The notes below the pieces were generated by a model. That model made no database searches and was not told the origin of the DNA. It worked only from the letters and a program-made list of their open reading frames with translations. Below are positions 13,001 through 25,556 of a stretch of 64,000 bases of DNA, one piece after another; position 1 is the stretch's first letter; each line of letters begins with the position of its first letter. The DNA lies in the NCBI GenBank assembly GCA_021613535.1, contig CP075492.1, forward strand, positions 18,352,001-18,416,000, given 5' to 3'. This DNA comes from Adineta vaga (Eukaryota; Rotifera). The position numbers and the translations under genes are program-made.

Positions 13001-16000
13001 TTAACTCTAAACGTTGTTCGCGAGTGATATGAACTAAATGATTTCTATGTATAAACATAAATATTTTCGATGCAATCTAAGAAACTTTCGTGTTTAAGCC
13101 ATGTTTTTGAGCACTTTTCAATGCTTTCCGTATATTAGAGTTATATGAAATGCGGTAGTCGGGATAGTTTGCACTTTTTCCTCTTATACAGTAAAATTAA
13201 GAACAGCACTGATTGGTTTCGAAATAAAAAAATTAATAAATATTCAAGATTTCTGTACACAGAAATATTACGAAAAAAAAGTAATTATATGTATGGAATC
13301 TTTGACAACAGTTTCCTTGAATTCTATGTTACTTTTTCTAACATCAATGATCTGCTTTCAATTATTTAGATGTCTATTTAAACGTTTGCATACTATTCTA
13401 TTCTAAAAGACTACTCTTCTCTCACAGATTTCATAAGAATTTTGAAGTTTAGATCTAAATGGAACATTTTATTAGTGTTTATGCGTATTATCGCATACAT
13501 TTAATCTTTTTTTTAATTTTTTTCTTTCTCCATTGATAGCCAATTCACTAGATATCCAATCAATATACTTATCTGAACTGAACGCTAGTAGTCCGATATA
13601 TGCGCGAAGTAGGTGTTATGGAGAACATCACTTCTATGAAGCAATTGAAGTGAAAATTATTGAGACCGGTGATTATAGTCTTGGTAGCAATAGCACTATG
13701 GATACATATGGTTACATTTACAAGGATAGTTTCAATCCAGCTTATGTAGTCGAGAATTTACTTTCAGAGAATGATCAAAGTTATCGTAATAATCAATTTA
13801 AACTTGTCATTCATCTTCAGGTTAATACAGCGTATATATTAGTTATGACGACATATTCTCCAAATGTCACCGGACTATTTTCTATAATTGCAACTGGCCC
13901 GAAGAATGTCAATTTCAATCGAATTAGTAAGTACTTGATGCTCAAATTATATAAAACAGTAATAGTAGTACCATGAAAATTCAAATAATAGTTTTAGTTG
14001 TTGAGAAACCATGCAATTACCATTAGTAGAAGTGACGTCAGCTCTTTTTTCTAACTATTAACTATTTTATTATATTCTTTATAAACAGAAAGAATAATGG
14101 GAAATGCTCAGAGTTACTGATTTCTTCTTCATCATTTGCTGATGTGAGACGTATTGGAAAGTCTAATTCTCAATGTATTCCTTTTTCTAGAGGTTAATAT
14201 TTCAGAAGTAGTTCAATCAGTGTATTTATCGATGCTGAATAAATATGCTCTATCTAATTCGAATGGAATGCAAGGTGCATTATACTATGCTTATGAAGCA
14301 ATACAAATAAACGTGATCCAAACTGGCCACTATATATTTAATAGTAATAGTACAGCCAATATATACGGTCGCATTTACCACAACAGTTTTGATCCGTTAG
14401 AACCAAATAGAAATTTAAAGGCACAAAATGTTGATGACTGTCTTTATAGTAACTTTAAAATCATTGTTTATCTACAAACCAATGTAAGATACATTTTGAC
14501 AGTCAATACAAATTCTGTTAATATCAAAGAAAAATTCTCAATTATTGTATATGGACCAAACAACGTCTTTTTCAGTCGCATAAGTGAGTATCTTTACTAT
14601 TATCAACCTATTTGCAATATTCTATGGAAATAGATAGTTGACATTATAACCAAATTAAAAAAGATTTGTGATTTTGAGATCGTTATCATTACATATTCAT
14701 AACAGTACGATTGATAGAAGGGATTTAAAACAATCTGGAAATTGAATAATTTGTGTAAATTTTAAATGAATGGAACTCAGTCTCTCAAAAATTCAGTCAA
14801 CTTTGAACACTATATACACTTTATCTCGCCAAACAATATGCTAAACTACTTCATTATGAGAGAAAAAGCAAATTTATTCGATTAAGATCTTTATCAAGAG
14901 ATTGTATTTATAAGGAAAATTCTAAGTGCAATAACAGAAGATCATTCTTTAATGTTTTGCTGTTTTGGAACCTTGAATACTTTCTAAATTTTCTTCGTTT
15001 CTTAGACAATTCAAACGATACTTCATTAATTACTGAAGCAATCTATTCATCAGTCTTGGCAACGCAAAGTCAAAAAGATAAAATTGATGATAAATGTATT
15101 CCATATAGTCTTAGGGAAACTATCCAAATTAAAGTGATTACATCTGGTATATATACACTTCAAAGCATAAACTACATCCGTATATGGGGAGTACTGTACG
15201 TCGATAATTTTACTGTTCCTAATATAGCATTTAATCGTCCAAGAACAATTTTAAGCGCGGATTTCAGCGAATATTTTAAATTTGTTGTCAATCTCGTATC
15301 CAATACGACATATATACTGTCAGTGTCAACAGCTTCACTTCATGGAGTGAACTTCTCAATTATTTCAGTCGGTCCTAGCAATGTCTCATTCAAAAGTATT
15401 GGTAAATAATTAGATTTTAAATGATCAGCATAGAGGTATCAAATTCAGTTCTACGGAAAGGCTTATTCCATCTAATGACAATTAATGCTAAAGATCCAAT
15501 TCATGTATGATTCTTACTTTGATAATATCGAATTTTTGAATAATTAGAGGTTCTCGTTCTAAATAATGATAATCGAATATTCAGAAAGTTTTCCATTTTC
15601 AAAAATAATTTTTCAAATTATGTGGCTAGAAAATATTAACATAAAGAAGAACGATGTAGAAAATCCATCAAGAATTTTTTCACTATTTGTTTTTATTAAA
15701 AATTATAATTTTTATTTGCTTGTTTAGTCTACGATTCTACAATAATCGAATCAACATATTCATCGGAGTTGACTACTAGTAGTCAAAGATATTTTCGAGA
15801 TTGTGGAATAGAAAAACATTATTATGAAACTATAAACATAACCGTCAAACATACCGGCAATTACAGTTTTTATGGTATTAGTACAATAAGAATATACGGT
15901 TATATCTATCGAAATAATTTTAATCCTTTCAATCCAAAGGAGAATTTACTTACGGAAAATGGTATCACTTGTGATGAATATAAATTTAGCTTCGCAGCAT

Positions 16001-17513
16001 ATCTCGACGTCAACATTACATATATATTTGTTGTAACAACGCTTGTTTCAAATATGCAAGGAAACTTTTCATTTTTAGTCACTGGCCAAAACGATGTTAT
16101 TATGAATCGCACTAGTGAGTATTTTTGGCTTTCCTTTCGTCTAAAATTTTATTCTTGATTTCAAAAATGATTAAGATGTTCTTGTTAGAAATGATGAGTA
16201 AAGCATATCTAAGGATGAGAGTGAATAATCTTATTTCGAGCCTAGATCGAATCAGCGCGATCGTGAGCGGTCGTATTTAAGAGTCTTTTGCACATTTACC
16301 ATGCATTCTGTTACGGTCGTATAAGTTATCGTTTTCACCCATAGCGCTGAATGTTTGTCATCTTATATAATTTATTCTAGTCCAAAATTATGGCACATGT
16401 TCTGTTGGTCATTGGTGCTATTCCTACACAAGAACTATTGGTTGGACACTCGATGATATTTTACGTCAAGCGATCGTATCAAATGCGACGTTGACCAACC
16501 AATCAGTCTTAATTAAATTTAGTGTAGTTCTTACTATGATTATGTTTTTTGCAGGTCTTATTGACAGTATTCTCTGTTTATTAACATTCCAAAATAAAGT
16601 TTTACAAGAAGTTGGATGTGGAATGTATCTTCTAGTATCGTCGATTACTTCTCTTCTTACTATCTCTATGTTCACAGTGAAATATTGGTATGTTGTTGTT
16701 ACTCAAATGAATGTATTAGAGAAGGTTTCTGTTCTTCGAGGAGGTTGTTTATGTATTGAGCCTCTTCTTAAACTTTTCGCCTATCTGGATTCATGGCTGA
16801 ATGTTTGTATATCTATCGAACGAGCTGTCAATGTTTCAAAAGGTGTTAATTTTGACAGGAGAAAAAGTCGACGTTATGCTCGATGGGTACTCATAATCTT
16901 ACCGTTGTGTATTATGGCCACTATTATTCACGAGCCTATTTGTCGAGATTTATTCAAATATCAAACCGAAACATACAAACCAAATCAAACTATGAACGAA
17001 ACAACAGACGCACAAGAATATGAGAAAATCAAAAAAGATTTTGGTGAAATTGTAACAGAAACGCATGTTTGGTGTGTCACACGATATTCTTCGTCTCTTC
17101 AAAGTTACAATATATTCATTCTATTTTTCCATCTTTTTGGTCCTTTCATTGGTAATATTTTCTCTACTGTGTTCATTATTACTGGAACTGTTCGACAACG
17201 ATCGGTAGTTCAAACGAGAAAAACTTTCAAACAACATATTCTCGAGCAATTAAAAGAACATAAACAATTAATTATCAGCCCAATCGTGCTACTTATTCTG
17301 GCAACACCACGTATCGCAATATCATTGATATCTGCATGTTTGGACATCTCTGATAATGTATGGCTTTATCTTTTCGCTTATTTCATTTCATTTACTCCAG
17401 CGACGCTTCTCTTCGTTATATTTGTTCTCCCTTCAGAACTGTACAAGCAAACATTTATAGAATCAATGACTAAATGGCGACGAAGAATACTTCAATATCC
17501 TCGATCTAGATAA
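10052..17513 (+). CDS. NHL propeller - four beta-type domains - 7TM receptor (seven-exon chimeric receptor)
   Basis: Exons 10052-10121, 11099-11998, 13540-13926, 14191-14583, 15006-15401, 15728-16114 and 16381-17513 all join in phase 1 with GT-AG ends, giving 1,221 residues. Residues 1-22 form a signal peptide. Residues 24-323 hold NHL-like beta-propeller repeats (motifs such as LFVDRNNTVYVADLHNKRI and GLFVDTNFDLYVADFYNERV). Residues 324-844 are four homologous domains of 129-132 residues, one per exon, each with the pattern tGxYxxxSxSTxxxYGxIYxxxFxP ... YILxVxT ... FSIixxGPxxV, a beta-sandwich type (inference). Residues 845-1221 have a Cys-rich linker (CSVGHWC), then seven TM segments with SIERAVNV after TM3. 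The first intron is 977 bp, the second 1,541 bp; the rest are 264-422 bp. Likely a plasma-membrane receptor with a sensor or adhesion ectodomain; ligand unknown. Confidence 0.8.
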
Positions 17514-18618
17514 TTGAAAACAAATGTTCTTATTCATGAGAGAACGATGATCAGAACTACCCATTGTTTGTTAACATATATCAACAAGAGTTAAGTATTT
17601 ATACGTCAATAGTTTACCCCTATTCTGTCCTTTCTCATTACGGCTCGTCCTTGTTATATGAGAATTTGTCAAAATAAAAGAATGATAGAACACGCACCCT
17701 ATATATTATTTACATGCTTAGCTATTAAAGAAATTTCATCTAGAATTTTTATTAGTTATATATAATCAAGAAAATAATCTAGAGTAATGAAGTGTTGTTT
17801 ATGCTTGTTCAAAAGTATATACAATAATGGCAGAACAAATAACGGAATGTATATTAAAAAAGAAGCGTATCGGATACTTCGTTCTTGGAAACAGCTAACT
17901 CTTCAATTTATAAGTTGACTTATATCAATGAACATCGCTCGTAAACGGTCATATACTAATGAAAGATAACAACAGAACCAAAGTTTCGAAGAACTGACCA
18001 TAGAAGCACTTCTTCTTAATTTCCTTGTCATTCACTTCATCAAACATTTATTTTTTATATTTGGGAAAAAATAAAATTATTTCAGAGAAACGTAACGAAA
18101 TTCGGCTCTGACAAGTTCTAGAGTCATCCTCTCCTTTCATTTGCAGATGAAGTTTCAATCTCTAGTGCTTAAAATATTAGAAAAATCTGCGGGCGAAACG
18201 AAATGTGATAATGAAAAATCGGACAACTGCCTAAAAGATGGATGCGTATGACAACACGAACCGATTCATGTTTGAATTGTCAAAAGAATCATATGAAACG
18301 ATACAAAATAAGATGAATAATCTTTCTATGACATTCTCATTCCATCTGAGAGAGAATTTTACACCAAATTAAGATTATATATTTCGAATAAAAACTAATG
18401 TAAATATATGTTAGTACCGCCATAAATAGTCTTATTTGAAAAAGTAAGAAATTCTGTACAAATCGCTATATAAATAATCTTTGACAATTTGATATAATAT
18501 AAAGTGACGATCTACGTATAGTGTGTCTCTCAATATTTTCAATTCCGTCATATATATTGATGTTCAAAGAGTTGTAGAGAAGTCTTGATGATGAAGTTTT
18601 TCATGGGCTTCAAATAGG
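17514..18618. other. Intergenic region, no gene recognised
   Basis: AT-rich sequence after the chimeric receptor with an AATAAAAGAATG signal at about 17675. No coding or repeat structure was recognised. Confidence 0.4.
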
Positions 18619-18620
18619 TA

Positions 18621-18720
18621 CAGTAGAATCTCTCTTAAATGGGCACCGATGGGCCGGTCCCAAACTACTCACTTAACCGAAGTGCCCTCTTTAGAGAGGT
18701 TCATCTTCATACACATTACA
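18621..18720 (+). mobile_element. Terminal fragment resembling a pogo/Tigger-type DNA transposon
   Basis: The sequence begins TA-CAGTAGAATCTCTC and continues with a GGGCACC ... GTGCCCTCTTTAGAGAG pattern. A CAG start after a TA dinucleotide and paired TCTC/GAGA blocks are typical of pogo-like Tc1/mariner ends. No matching second end and no transposase were found, so it is a remnant at best. Confidence 0.35.
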
Positions 18721-18860
18721 CGGTTGCTTTGCGTCCACAAATACATCTTGAGGGTGTGAGTGAGATACTACCATCACCCACATCCAGAGCCACCCATGGT
18801 CTCCGGGACATACCTATTATAGTTGGTTTAAAACATCAATTGCTTCCCCTAGAAAAATGA

Positions 18861-19450
18861 GCCTGCGCCGCCCATGACTATATGTATATCTAAATCTATT
18901 TATTTTATAAGTCATATATGACTGTTGTATGTCCATTTATATTATAATTCGAAGTAGGCGACTCATGAAACAATAATTCTCACAGATATTTTATAAAGAG
19001 AAGACGAAAATCGTTATTAAGTATGAGCTAAGAGACGTTAAAGTATATGACGCATGAACGGAGAAGAAACGATGAAACATCATATGAATCATTCATATAT
19101 GAGGAGAAAGAGGATATATAACCTTTTATATTGTCACAAAGGTCAAATAAAAAGACAACATTATTCAAAGAAAATCGAAATGCGGTTAAATATTAATACT
19201 CACATGTATAGAAATAGAAATATAATCAGCGTCTTATGTGCTCTCACAATTGAAAGTAATAAGAATGAATTGATAATGATATGACCGTTCCTGTTTAAAA
19301 AGATTCATAAAATATTTATGAAAATATAGAGATTTGATATATGAAATAATTTCCAACGACAAAATTTCTTTCTACATTCAAAAAATGAACTCAATAAAAA
19401 ATCATCGTATCCATAATTTGAAGTTTTCACACCAAAATTAAAGTTTTTAG
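18861..19450. other. Intergenic region, no gene recognised
   Basis: AT-rich sequence between the transposon-like fragment and hairpin copy 1. The 76-codon frame at 19054 has no recognisable feature. Confidence 0.35.
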
Positions 19451-19500
19451 AGTGTGCGTATAGATTCAAATATTAACACCCACACCCACACCCTCATTAG
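19451..19500. repeat. Telomere-like hairpin element, copy 1 (left arm decayed)
   Basis: The right arm CACCCACACCCACACCCTCA is well kept, while the left arm AGTGTGCGTATAG is degenerate. It lies 148 bp downstream of the minus-strand GPCR stop. Confidence 0.6.
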
Positions 19501-19647
19501 TATGATAAATAGTTATAGTTCAATAAATTTCTGACTTATTAAATAATATTAAAAGACAGTACAACAAAAAAGAAGAAAATATGCCAAAAATCTTTTTTTT
19601 TAAAATTTAATTCTCATTTCAATGTATTACTGAGCGTAAAATAATTA

Positions 19648-20708
19648 TTAAATTTGTACAACATCAATAGAGTTTCTTTTAATTTTTGAAAGTTCAATGA
19701 TATTTATTGCTTCAATGACTGGTACAGTTTGATTATTAGGTCGTTTGTTCATCTGTTGTGTACAAATATTTGAAATTACAAAGATAAGTTGTTTACGAAA
19801 TCGTTGTGAAACACAACAGTAGATATAAAATGGACACTAGAATTCAACAATAAAGATGAGAAAAATATTCTTTTTACTGATAAATAAAAAATACTTACAG
19901 CATAACTTGAATAATCTATTAAAATTAAGATTCCGTAAATAAGATTACTTAAGGCTATTTGTTGTGAATTTTGAGTAGTTTGATAAAGTGAATAAATGAA
20001 ATAAATAGTATAAGGCAATATGGTAATGACAACAACTATTACATGATTAAGTGTCATAGCTGTTAATTGTCGATCACGACTTAAACGTACAATATTCATT
20101 TGTCGATTCAATAAGGTACGAGCATTGTAAAAAGCTAATAAAGAAAATGTGATCATTTCAGTGATAGGTAAAACACCTTGGAGAATTGGTAACTGAAATC
20201 GAGTGCTATAGATTATAAAATTTGAATTAACTATCGTACATCTACCAGAAGGTGCATCCCAATAAAAAAGAATAGGAATATTATACAAACCCCAAAATAT
20301 ATAACTAATAAATACATTATATCGAGCAAATCGGAAATTACTAAAACGTCGATATTTACTCATTGATAAAAATTGATCAGTAGTTGCTAAACATACATTT
20401 GTTAGTGACACCAAAAGAGCCCATACAGCTATATAGACTTGTGTTTTACAAACCCATGATATTGTTCTAATATCCATAGAAAAACCTTCACTTAAAATAC
20501 GTACAGATAATGCAACTAATAATGCAATAATATTTACTACTGAAACTGAGGTTAAATAAAATGCACAAGTAGTTTCTCGAAATATTTTTAATGTTGTAAA
20601 AATAATGATATTAAATAGACAACCTATAGTACCGAGAATCATGATTGATAATCCAAAATAAATATGAATTTGTTGATTAGTCAGAACCAATGTACTTTCA
20701 GTCGACAT
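19648..20708 (-). CDS. Class A orphan GPCR, two exons
   Basis: Exon 1 runs 20708-19899 and exon 2 19836-19648 (62-bp intron, GTAAGT...CTAG, phase 0), giving 332 residues. Without splicing the frame ends in a false hydrophobic tail; splicing restores a normal TM7 end, YACPFYIYCCVSQRFRKQL, with an amphipathic helix 8 and a charged tail. Seven TM segments; TDQF replaces DRY after TM3; a TM3 Cys (SWVCKTQ) and an ECL2 Cys (GRCTI) support the conserved disulfide. The N-terminus is short with no signal peptide. Relatives in the window: 23878 and 29389. Ligand unknown; many such receptors in bdelloids are predicted peptide (FMRFamide-like) receptors. Confidence 0.85.
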
Positions 20709-21964
20709 TGAGCCAGTTAGAATTTCAGTAAAATGGTTTTTCTTTGAACTTCAGGTAGATAGATAGATATAAATAATTAATTTCATACATGGATGTACTT
20801 TATTTTAATTGAATATAAAATCATGAAAACGTTTCTCTTTTATCTAAAATTAGTAAATGTATGCGTGATAACAAATTGGATTTATACGAAATAAATATTC
20901 ACAGTAATCTACATAGTTTACATGTCTATTTTTGAATAACATAATTATCTAGAGTAAAGTGAAGAAATTGCATAGTTCTTTTTTATTGCCGTTTTTGCTT
21001 TTCCAATAACTTTTTCATACCTGAATATTTTTCCATGAGATTTGCAGGGCAAATGGAGTGGCTGTTGAACTCTAAATAAAAAAGGTAATGTGACCGAACC
21101 CATCAAAAGGGTTTCGCAGATTTCAAAAGCTTCAGAATGCGTTGATAAATCGAAAGAAATGGTTTTTGAAAATCTACGAAAACTAAAAAACATCTGACCG
21201 CGAGTACACGCTCCGAACCATCGTCTACGAAACCTTTTTAAGTTTCGTACAGCGAAAAGGGTGTGGGTGGGTAGGATTATGAATAAATATACCACATCCA
21301 CCCGCAACACAAGTTAGGTCACGTGACATAAATAAATAAATAATGTTTATTATTAGATGTCTATAGGAAAAATTCAAATCAATTTTGATAATCGATTCGT
21401 CTAATAGAAGATTACTAGTGATCAATAATACAGTCGTCGTTGCCATTTAGTAAAAGATTCTTTATATATGTTCATATATAATTGGGAAGGAACGACAAAG
21501 ATCATAAAGATGAGTATCGTTGATGTGAATGATATAGAATAACCACCAATGTATAACCATTGCAAATAGTTGAATATGCATTTATATTTAAATTCGATTT
21601 CGGCAGCTCATTATATAAAGAGTGATTATAATTGAATAGAATATAGAAAACACAAAATTATTTTTATTGTTTTATTTGAAAATAGATATAAAAGGATATA
21701 AAATATCTTTTATTCATAAGTTGAAAGAAGCAAAAAAAACTTTTTTCTATGTTTTTTTTTCTTCTATTTGCAATGTAATCAAATGAATAGAAGATAAAAT
21801 TGTTTGTTATGAGAGAATGTCTACCGTTTCTGTTATAAAGCATTCCTTCATGTCAATGATAAGAAATACTCTTTTTTTTTTAATATTTTTTTGTGATTCA
21901 TTCGAAATAAATCAAGTATTTATAATATATAAAAAGTCTGAAAAAAAACATTATTCTTCTTCTA
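20709..21964. other. Divergent intergenic region
   Basis: Between the GPCR and the F-box gene. It contains hairpin copy 2 and AT-rich sequence; AATATATAAAAAG at about 21924 is a plausible TATA box for the F-box gene. Two minus-strand open frames (20945-21446) have no family features and cross the hairpin, so I do not call them. Confidence 0.4.
21257..21307. repeat. Telomere-like hairpin element, copy 2
   Basis: Left arm AGGGTGTGGGTGGGT and right arm ACCACATCCACCCGC are separated by about 20 bp of AT-rich spacer. Confidence 0.7.
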
Positions 21965-23731
21965 ATGAGTGAAACAAATGTGATGATGAAATTTGAATTC
22001 TTACCCAATGAAATTCTTATTGAATGTTTTCAATATTTGAATGTGTTAGATATATTTAATTCATTTGATCAATTAAACAAACGTTATTTTAAACTTATTC
22101 GAAGTTTATCATTTCATCTCAATTTTCAACATATTAAAAAATCATTATTTGATCAATTTACTCAGAAAATGTTAATTAATTCTGAAATAAAAAATCAAAT
22201 ATTTTCATTAACATTATCAAATGAAAATGATACATGTTGTCAAATTGAATTATTTCTTTCATTATTTTCATTGAATGAATTTTCTTCTCTTCAATCATTA
22301 TCTTTAATTTGTTTAAAAGAAAATCAAATAAAACAAATTCAAAATCAAATATCATCTTTAACTAATTTATCATATTTTTATGCTAGTGATGAATACTGGA
22401 ATAGTGAACTCTTTTCTGCATTACCTTTATTAACAATACAAACTTTAACTCTTCCATTAATATCTAATGATTTTATTGTAAGTGAATCATCAATAAGAAA
22501 TTTAACAATTTATCGTTGTTCATGGGACTGTATTTATCGAATATTAAAATATTTATCTAATTTAAAATATTTAAAGATAGAATCATTTTCTCAAAATTTC
22601 TGTTCTGAATTTGATCTATTCAATTTCAACAAATTATTGAATGTTAGTTTAACAAAATTAATTGCCAGCTTGGATCTTATTCAATTTGATCATTTGGAAA
22701 TTTTATTAAAAAATTTAAAAAATTTAAAAAGTTTAAATTTAGTAGCTTATAATTGTAAAGATATGTTTGATAGTTATCGTTGGCAAAATCTTATTTTATC
22801 TTCATTACCTCATTTATTTTATTTTAAATTTAATTTTCGTGTTAGATTAGAAAATGAATATGGGATAGATTGCACAAGAAATAATGTTTTAGAGAAGTTT
22901 CAATATTTTCAAAATGATTTTTGGCATAAACAACATCAATGGTATACTCAATGTCATTTTGATAAACGTCATGTATTTATTTATACAATACCTTTTATAG
23001 GAAATGAATTTGAAATAACATCATTTACAAATATATATTCATATTCATTATCGAATCATTTAAATATATTTAATAATGTTCAAAATTTAATAATATTTCC
23101 ACAAGTACTTAAAAATCAATTTCAATTCTATTTTTCAAACATAAAAACATTAAAACTTCAGTGTCAGTGTTATGATTATATGATGGATGATAATATTATT
23201 TTAACTATCAAAGATATTGATTCTATGAAAAGATTTTTCAATTTTTCAAATCTTGAACATTTAGATATTGATTGTGAATGTCAGTTTGAATCACCATTAG
23301 TTTTATTATATCTATTAAAACAAGCACCAAAAATTTTATCATTATCTATTGATTATCATAAATTAATATCATTATGTAATAATAAACAATTATGCAATTA
23401 TTTTAATACCTTCATTCAAAAATTAGAAATTAAATCTGCACATTATTTGTTTTCTTCTAGAGATCTCGAATCACTCTGTCAAGTATTTTCAAATCTTCAA
23501 CAAATTCAATGTATTATCGATAAACTAAATGATTTATTAATATTATTAGATCAATTACCCAAATTACGAAGTATAATTAGTAATCATCGTTATGAAAATG
23601 CAGATGGTATAGATCTATGGTTAAAAACTAACATTGAAAAACGGAAAAAGACTTCTCTGTTTCAATATTCTATACGGGAGTGCCATAGAGGAGGTCCTGA
23701 TTCTTTAAAACATTTATATATATGGCTTTAA
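21965..23731 (+). CDS. F-box / leucine-rich-repeat-like protein
   Basis: A 588-residue intronless frame. The N-terminal F-box (about 8-50) reads FEFLPNEILIECFQYLNVLDIFNSFDQLNKRYFKLI, matching the LPxEILxxIFxYL consensus that binds Skp1 in SCF ubiquitin ligases. The rest is a leucine/phenylalanine-rich array of irregular LRR-like strands ending LKHLYIWL, the ending I associate with bdelloid F-box proteins. Substrate unknown. A likely TATA box lies about 35 bp upstream of the ATG. A decayed relative lies at 58570-58985. Confidence 0.8.
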   Translation: MSETNVMMKFEFLPNEILIECFQYLNVLDIFNSFDQLNKRYFKLIRSLSFHLNFQHIKKSLFDQFTQKMLINSEIKNQIFSLTLSNENDTCCQIELFLSLFSLNEFSSLQSLSLICLKENQIKQIQNQISSLTNLSYFYASDEYWNSELFSALPLLTIQTLTLPLISNDFIVSESSIRNLTIYRCSWDCIYRILKYLSNLKYLKIESFSQNFCSEFDLFNFNKLLNVSLTKLIASLDLIQFDHLEILLKNLKNLKSLNLVAYNCKDMFDSYRWQNLILSSLPHLFYFKFNFRVRLENEYGIDCTRNNVLEKFQYFQNDFWHKQHQWYTQCHFDKRHVFIYTIPFIGNEFEITSFTNIYSYSLSNHLNIFNNVQNLIIFPQVLKNQFQFYFSNIKTLKLQCQCYDYMMDDNIILTIKDIDSMKRFFNFSNLEHLDIDCECQFESPLVLLYLLKQAPKILSLSIDYHKLISLCNNKQLCNYFNTFIQKLEIKSAHYLFSSRDLESLCQVFSNLQQIQCIIDKLNDLLILLDQLPKLRSIISNHRYENADGIDLWLKTNIEKRKKTSLFQYSIRECHRGGPDSLKHLYIWL

Positions 23732-23782
23732 AATTTTTCTTTAATCAATAAACTTGTTATTCCAGAATAAATTCTTATTTTA

Positions 23783-23826
23783 GAGAGGGTGTAGATGTGA
23801 ATGAACAAGATATACCCACACCCTTA
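23783..23826. repeat. Telomere-like hairpin element, copy 3
   Basis: Left arm AGAGGGTGTAGATGTG, short spacer, right arm TACCCACACCCTT. It lies between the F-box gene and the GPCR pseudogene. Confidence 0.65.
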
Positions 23827-23877
23827 TATAGATAGAATCGGTGGCGTATGATAAAAAAAAACATCCAACAGACAAGA

Positions 23878-24332
23878 TTAGACGAGAATATTCTCGAAGT
23901 TAAAAAACACTCTAGAATATACGCATCGAGGAATTGTACATAAAATACTAAAAATGATTTGAATAATCATTATTCTTGTCATTTGTTGTTCCCACATTGA
24001 TAAACGATTTCGAATAGATCTTGATGTACACGCCCAACGATCATCAAATGAACTCAAACAAAGAAATGTCATTGCACACATGCACCTGCTAATTGACTGA
24101 AGAAAATCATTAGTTTACATGATATTGAAGATGTTGATGGAATACTTTGTAGAAGAATAATTAATAAAATACCAATGTCAGATATTGATTGACCAAAAAC
24201 ATAAAAAACTGTAGGAGAATGTCGATATTTTTTTGTCCAAATAAAAATAAACAAAGCACCTGGTATTCCAATTGAAAAAAATATAATTGGACTCCAGAAG
24301 GAAAGATCAAAAGCTACTTGAAGAATAGACAT
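23878..24332 (-). pseudogene. Class A GPCR pseudogene (TM1 to TM4 only)
   Basis: Starting at 24332 the frame encodes TM1-TM3 of a receptor with an FFSIGIPGALFIF N-terminal helix and a PTVFYVFGQSISD segment, then stops after LAGACVQ. The reading continues in another frame from 24081 with MTFLCLSSFDDRWACTSRS, containing the DRW motif and an extra Asp. It ends in TM4, and TM5-TM7 are absent. So there is at least one frameshift and a 3' truncation, with hairpin copy 3 only 50 bp beyond the break. Confidence 0.75.
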
Positions 24333-25090
24333 CTTTTCTTTACTACTTTATTCTGTAAATGAAAATAAATTTTTATCACGATCTTTCTCTTGAATTTATA
24401 ATGATATTGTTCAAAATCTATTTTTTCTCTTTATTTCTACAATATCCTTGAATTACGTATAGAACTATTATTTTCAGACGTGTCTATAAGAGAATAAATC
24501 TATCTAAAATGTTTATAATTAAGGTTTCTTCACAAAGATATTTTTATTGATGTATTTCTTATATGAAATCCGAGTGAGGATACGGGTGTCTTTCTCTCAG
24601 ACAACAAATAGAATCAATAAATAATCCACACCATTGATCATCTGCTCGATGTTAATCAAACGAATTTGAAAGCAAAATGTTTTCTTTCTCTTCTTTCAAA
24701 ATAACAACGATAGAAATAACTCATACTATACTGATATATCGACAAGATACACATGAAGAACATGACTGAAAATCATTATAATGATGAAGAGAAACACTTG
24801 TACTCATATTCTATTTATAGTCTTACGCATATCATGATTTATTCTATTCTTTGCATTATTGGGAACATCTGTTCGGATACTTTAGAATGATGTCATAATG
24901 TTTCACTCTATTCTTTTTTCTTTGTCATAAGTAACATATTTTTATCAAGATGCATAGATTGCTCATTAATATATACCTGACTGAAATAGAAAAAATTATC
25001 AACGAAACGAGAATATATCTTTAATATATATTATTGCTTCATTCCATTTATAAAAGGATATTCTTTAATAACAAGAATACTAGCATACAA
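24333..25090. other. Intergenic region
   Basis: AT-rich, with a possible TATA box (TTTATAAAAGGA at about 25048) ahead of the next gene. A GAGGATACGGGTG patch at about 24575 may be a decayed hairpin arm. No gene was recognised. Confidence 0.35.
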
Positions 25091-25556
25091 ATGGTAGCGA
25101 TTACACTTTGTAAGTATATTCATTGAAGTATTATCCGTAATAATATTAATATATATATGTTGAATTGATTGTTTCAGATATTTTTCTGTTTCCTCTGGTT
25201 AATACAATTCCAACTTCTGTACCAAATTTTACAAACATCTACAATAATTTGATACAAAATTCAACCGATTTATATGTATCAACACAACCAGAGTTCACAT
25301 CATTTTCTGCAACGAAGAAAATGGAAACGACAAATTCAAGTTATATAATAAGACTATCAAAAAGGATAGTTGCTATTAATACTACAAATACAATTATACT
25401 ACAACTCGAAGTTTATCACTTTCGGGCGTTAGCATTGCTTGCATAGTAATTGGTATACTTGTTTTCGTCTATTGTGCTTGTCCTTTAAAATATTGTAAGA
25501 CTGTTCACTGGGAAACTAGTAAAGATTGGATCGAAGATTATAAACTTTACATTTGA
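25091..25556 (+). pseudogene. Single-pass membrane protein gene with one frameshift
   Basis: Exon 1 (25091-25109) and exon 2 (from 25178) join in phase 1 to give a signal-peptide-like N-terminus (MVAITLYIFLFPLV) and a Ser/Thr/Asn-rich ectodomain with several N-glycosylation sites. The frame then ends at 25445. A different frame over the same region encodes a clear TM segment (SIACIVIGILVFVYCACPL) and a short charged tail ending at 25556. A one-base shift near 25410 would join the halves, so this is a recent pseudogene or a sequence error. Family unknown. Confidence 0.55.

Noticed and set aside
18639-18860. 73-codon open frame
   Set aside because: It runs through the transposon-like terminal fragment and has no protein features.
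20945-21446. Two minus-strand frames of 121 and 73 codons
   Set aside because: One crosses the hairpin copy 2, codon use is unlike neighbours and no family is seen.
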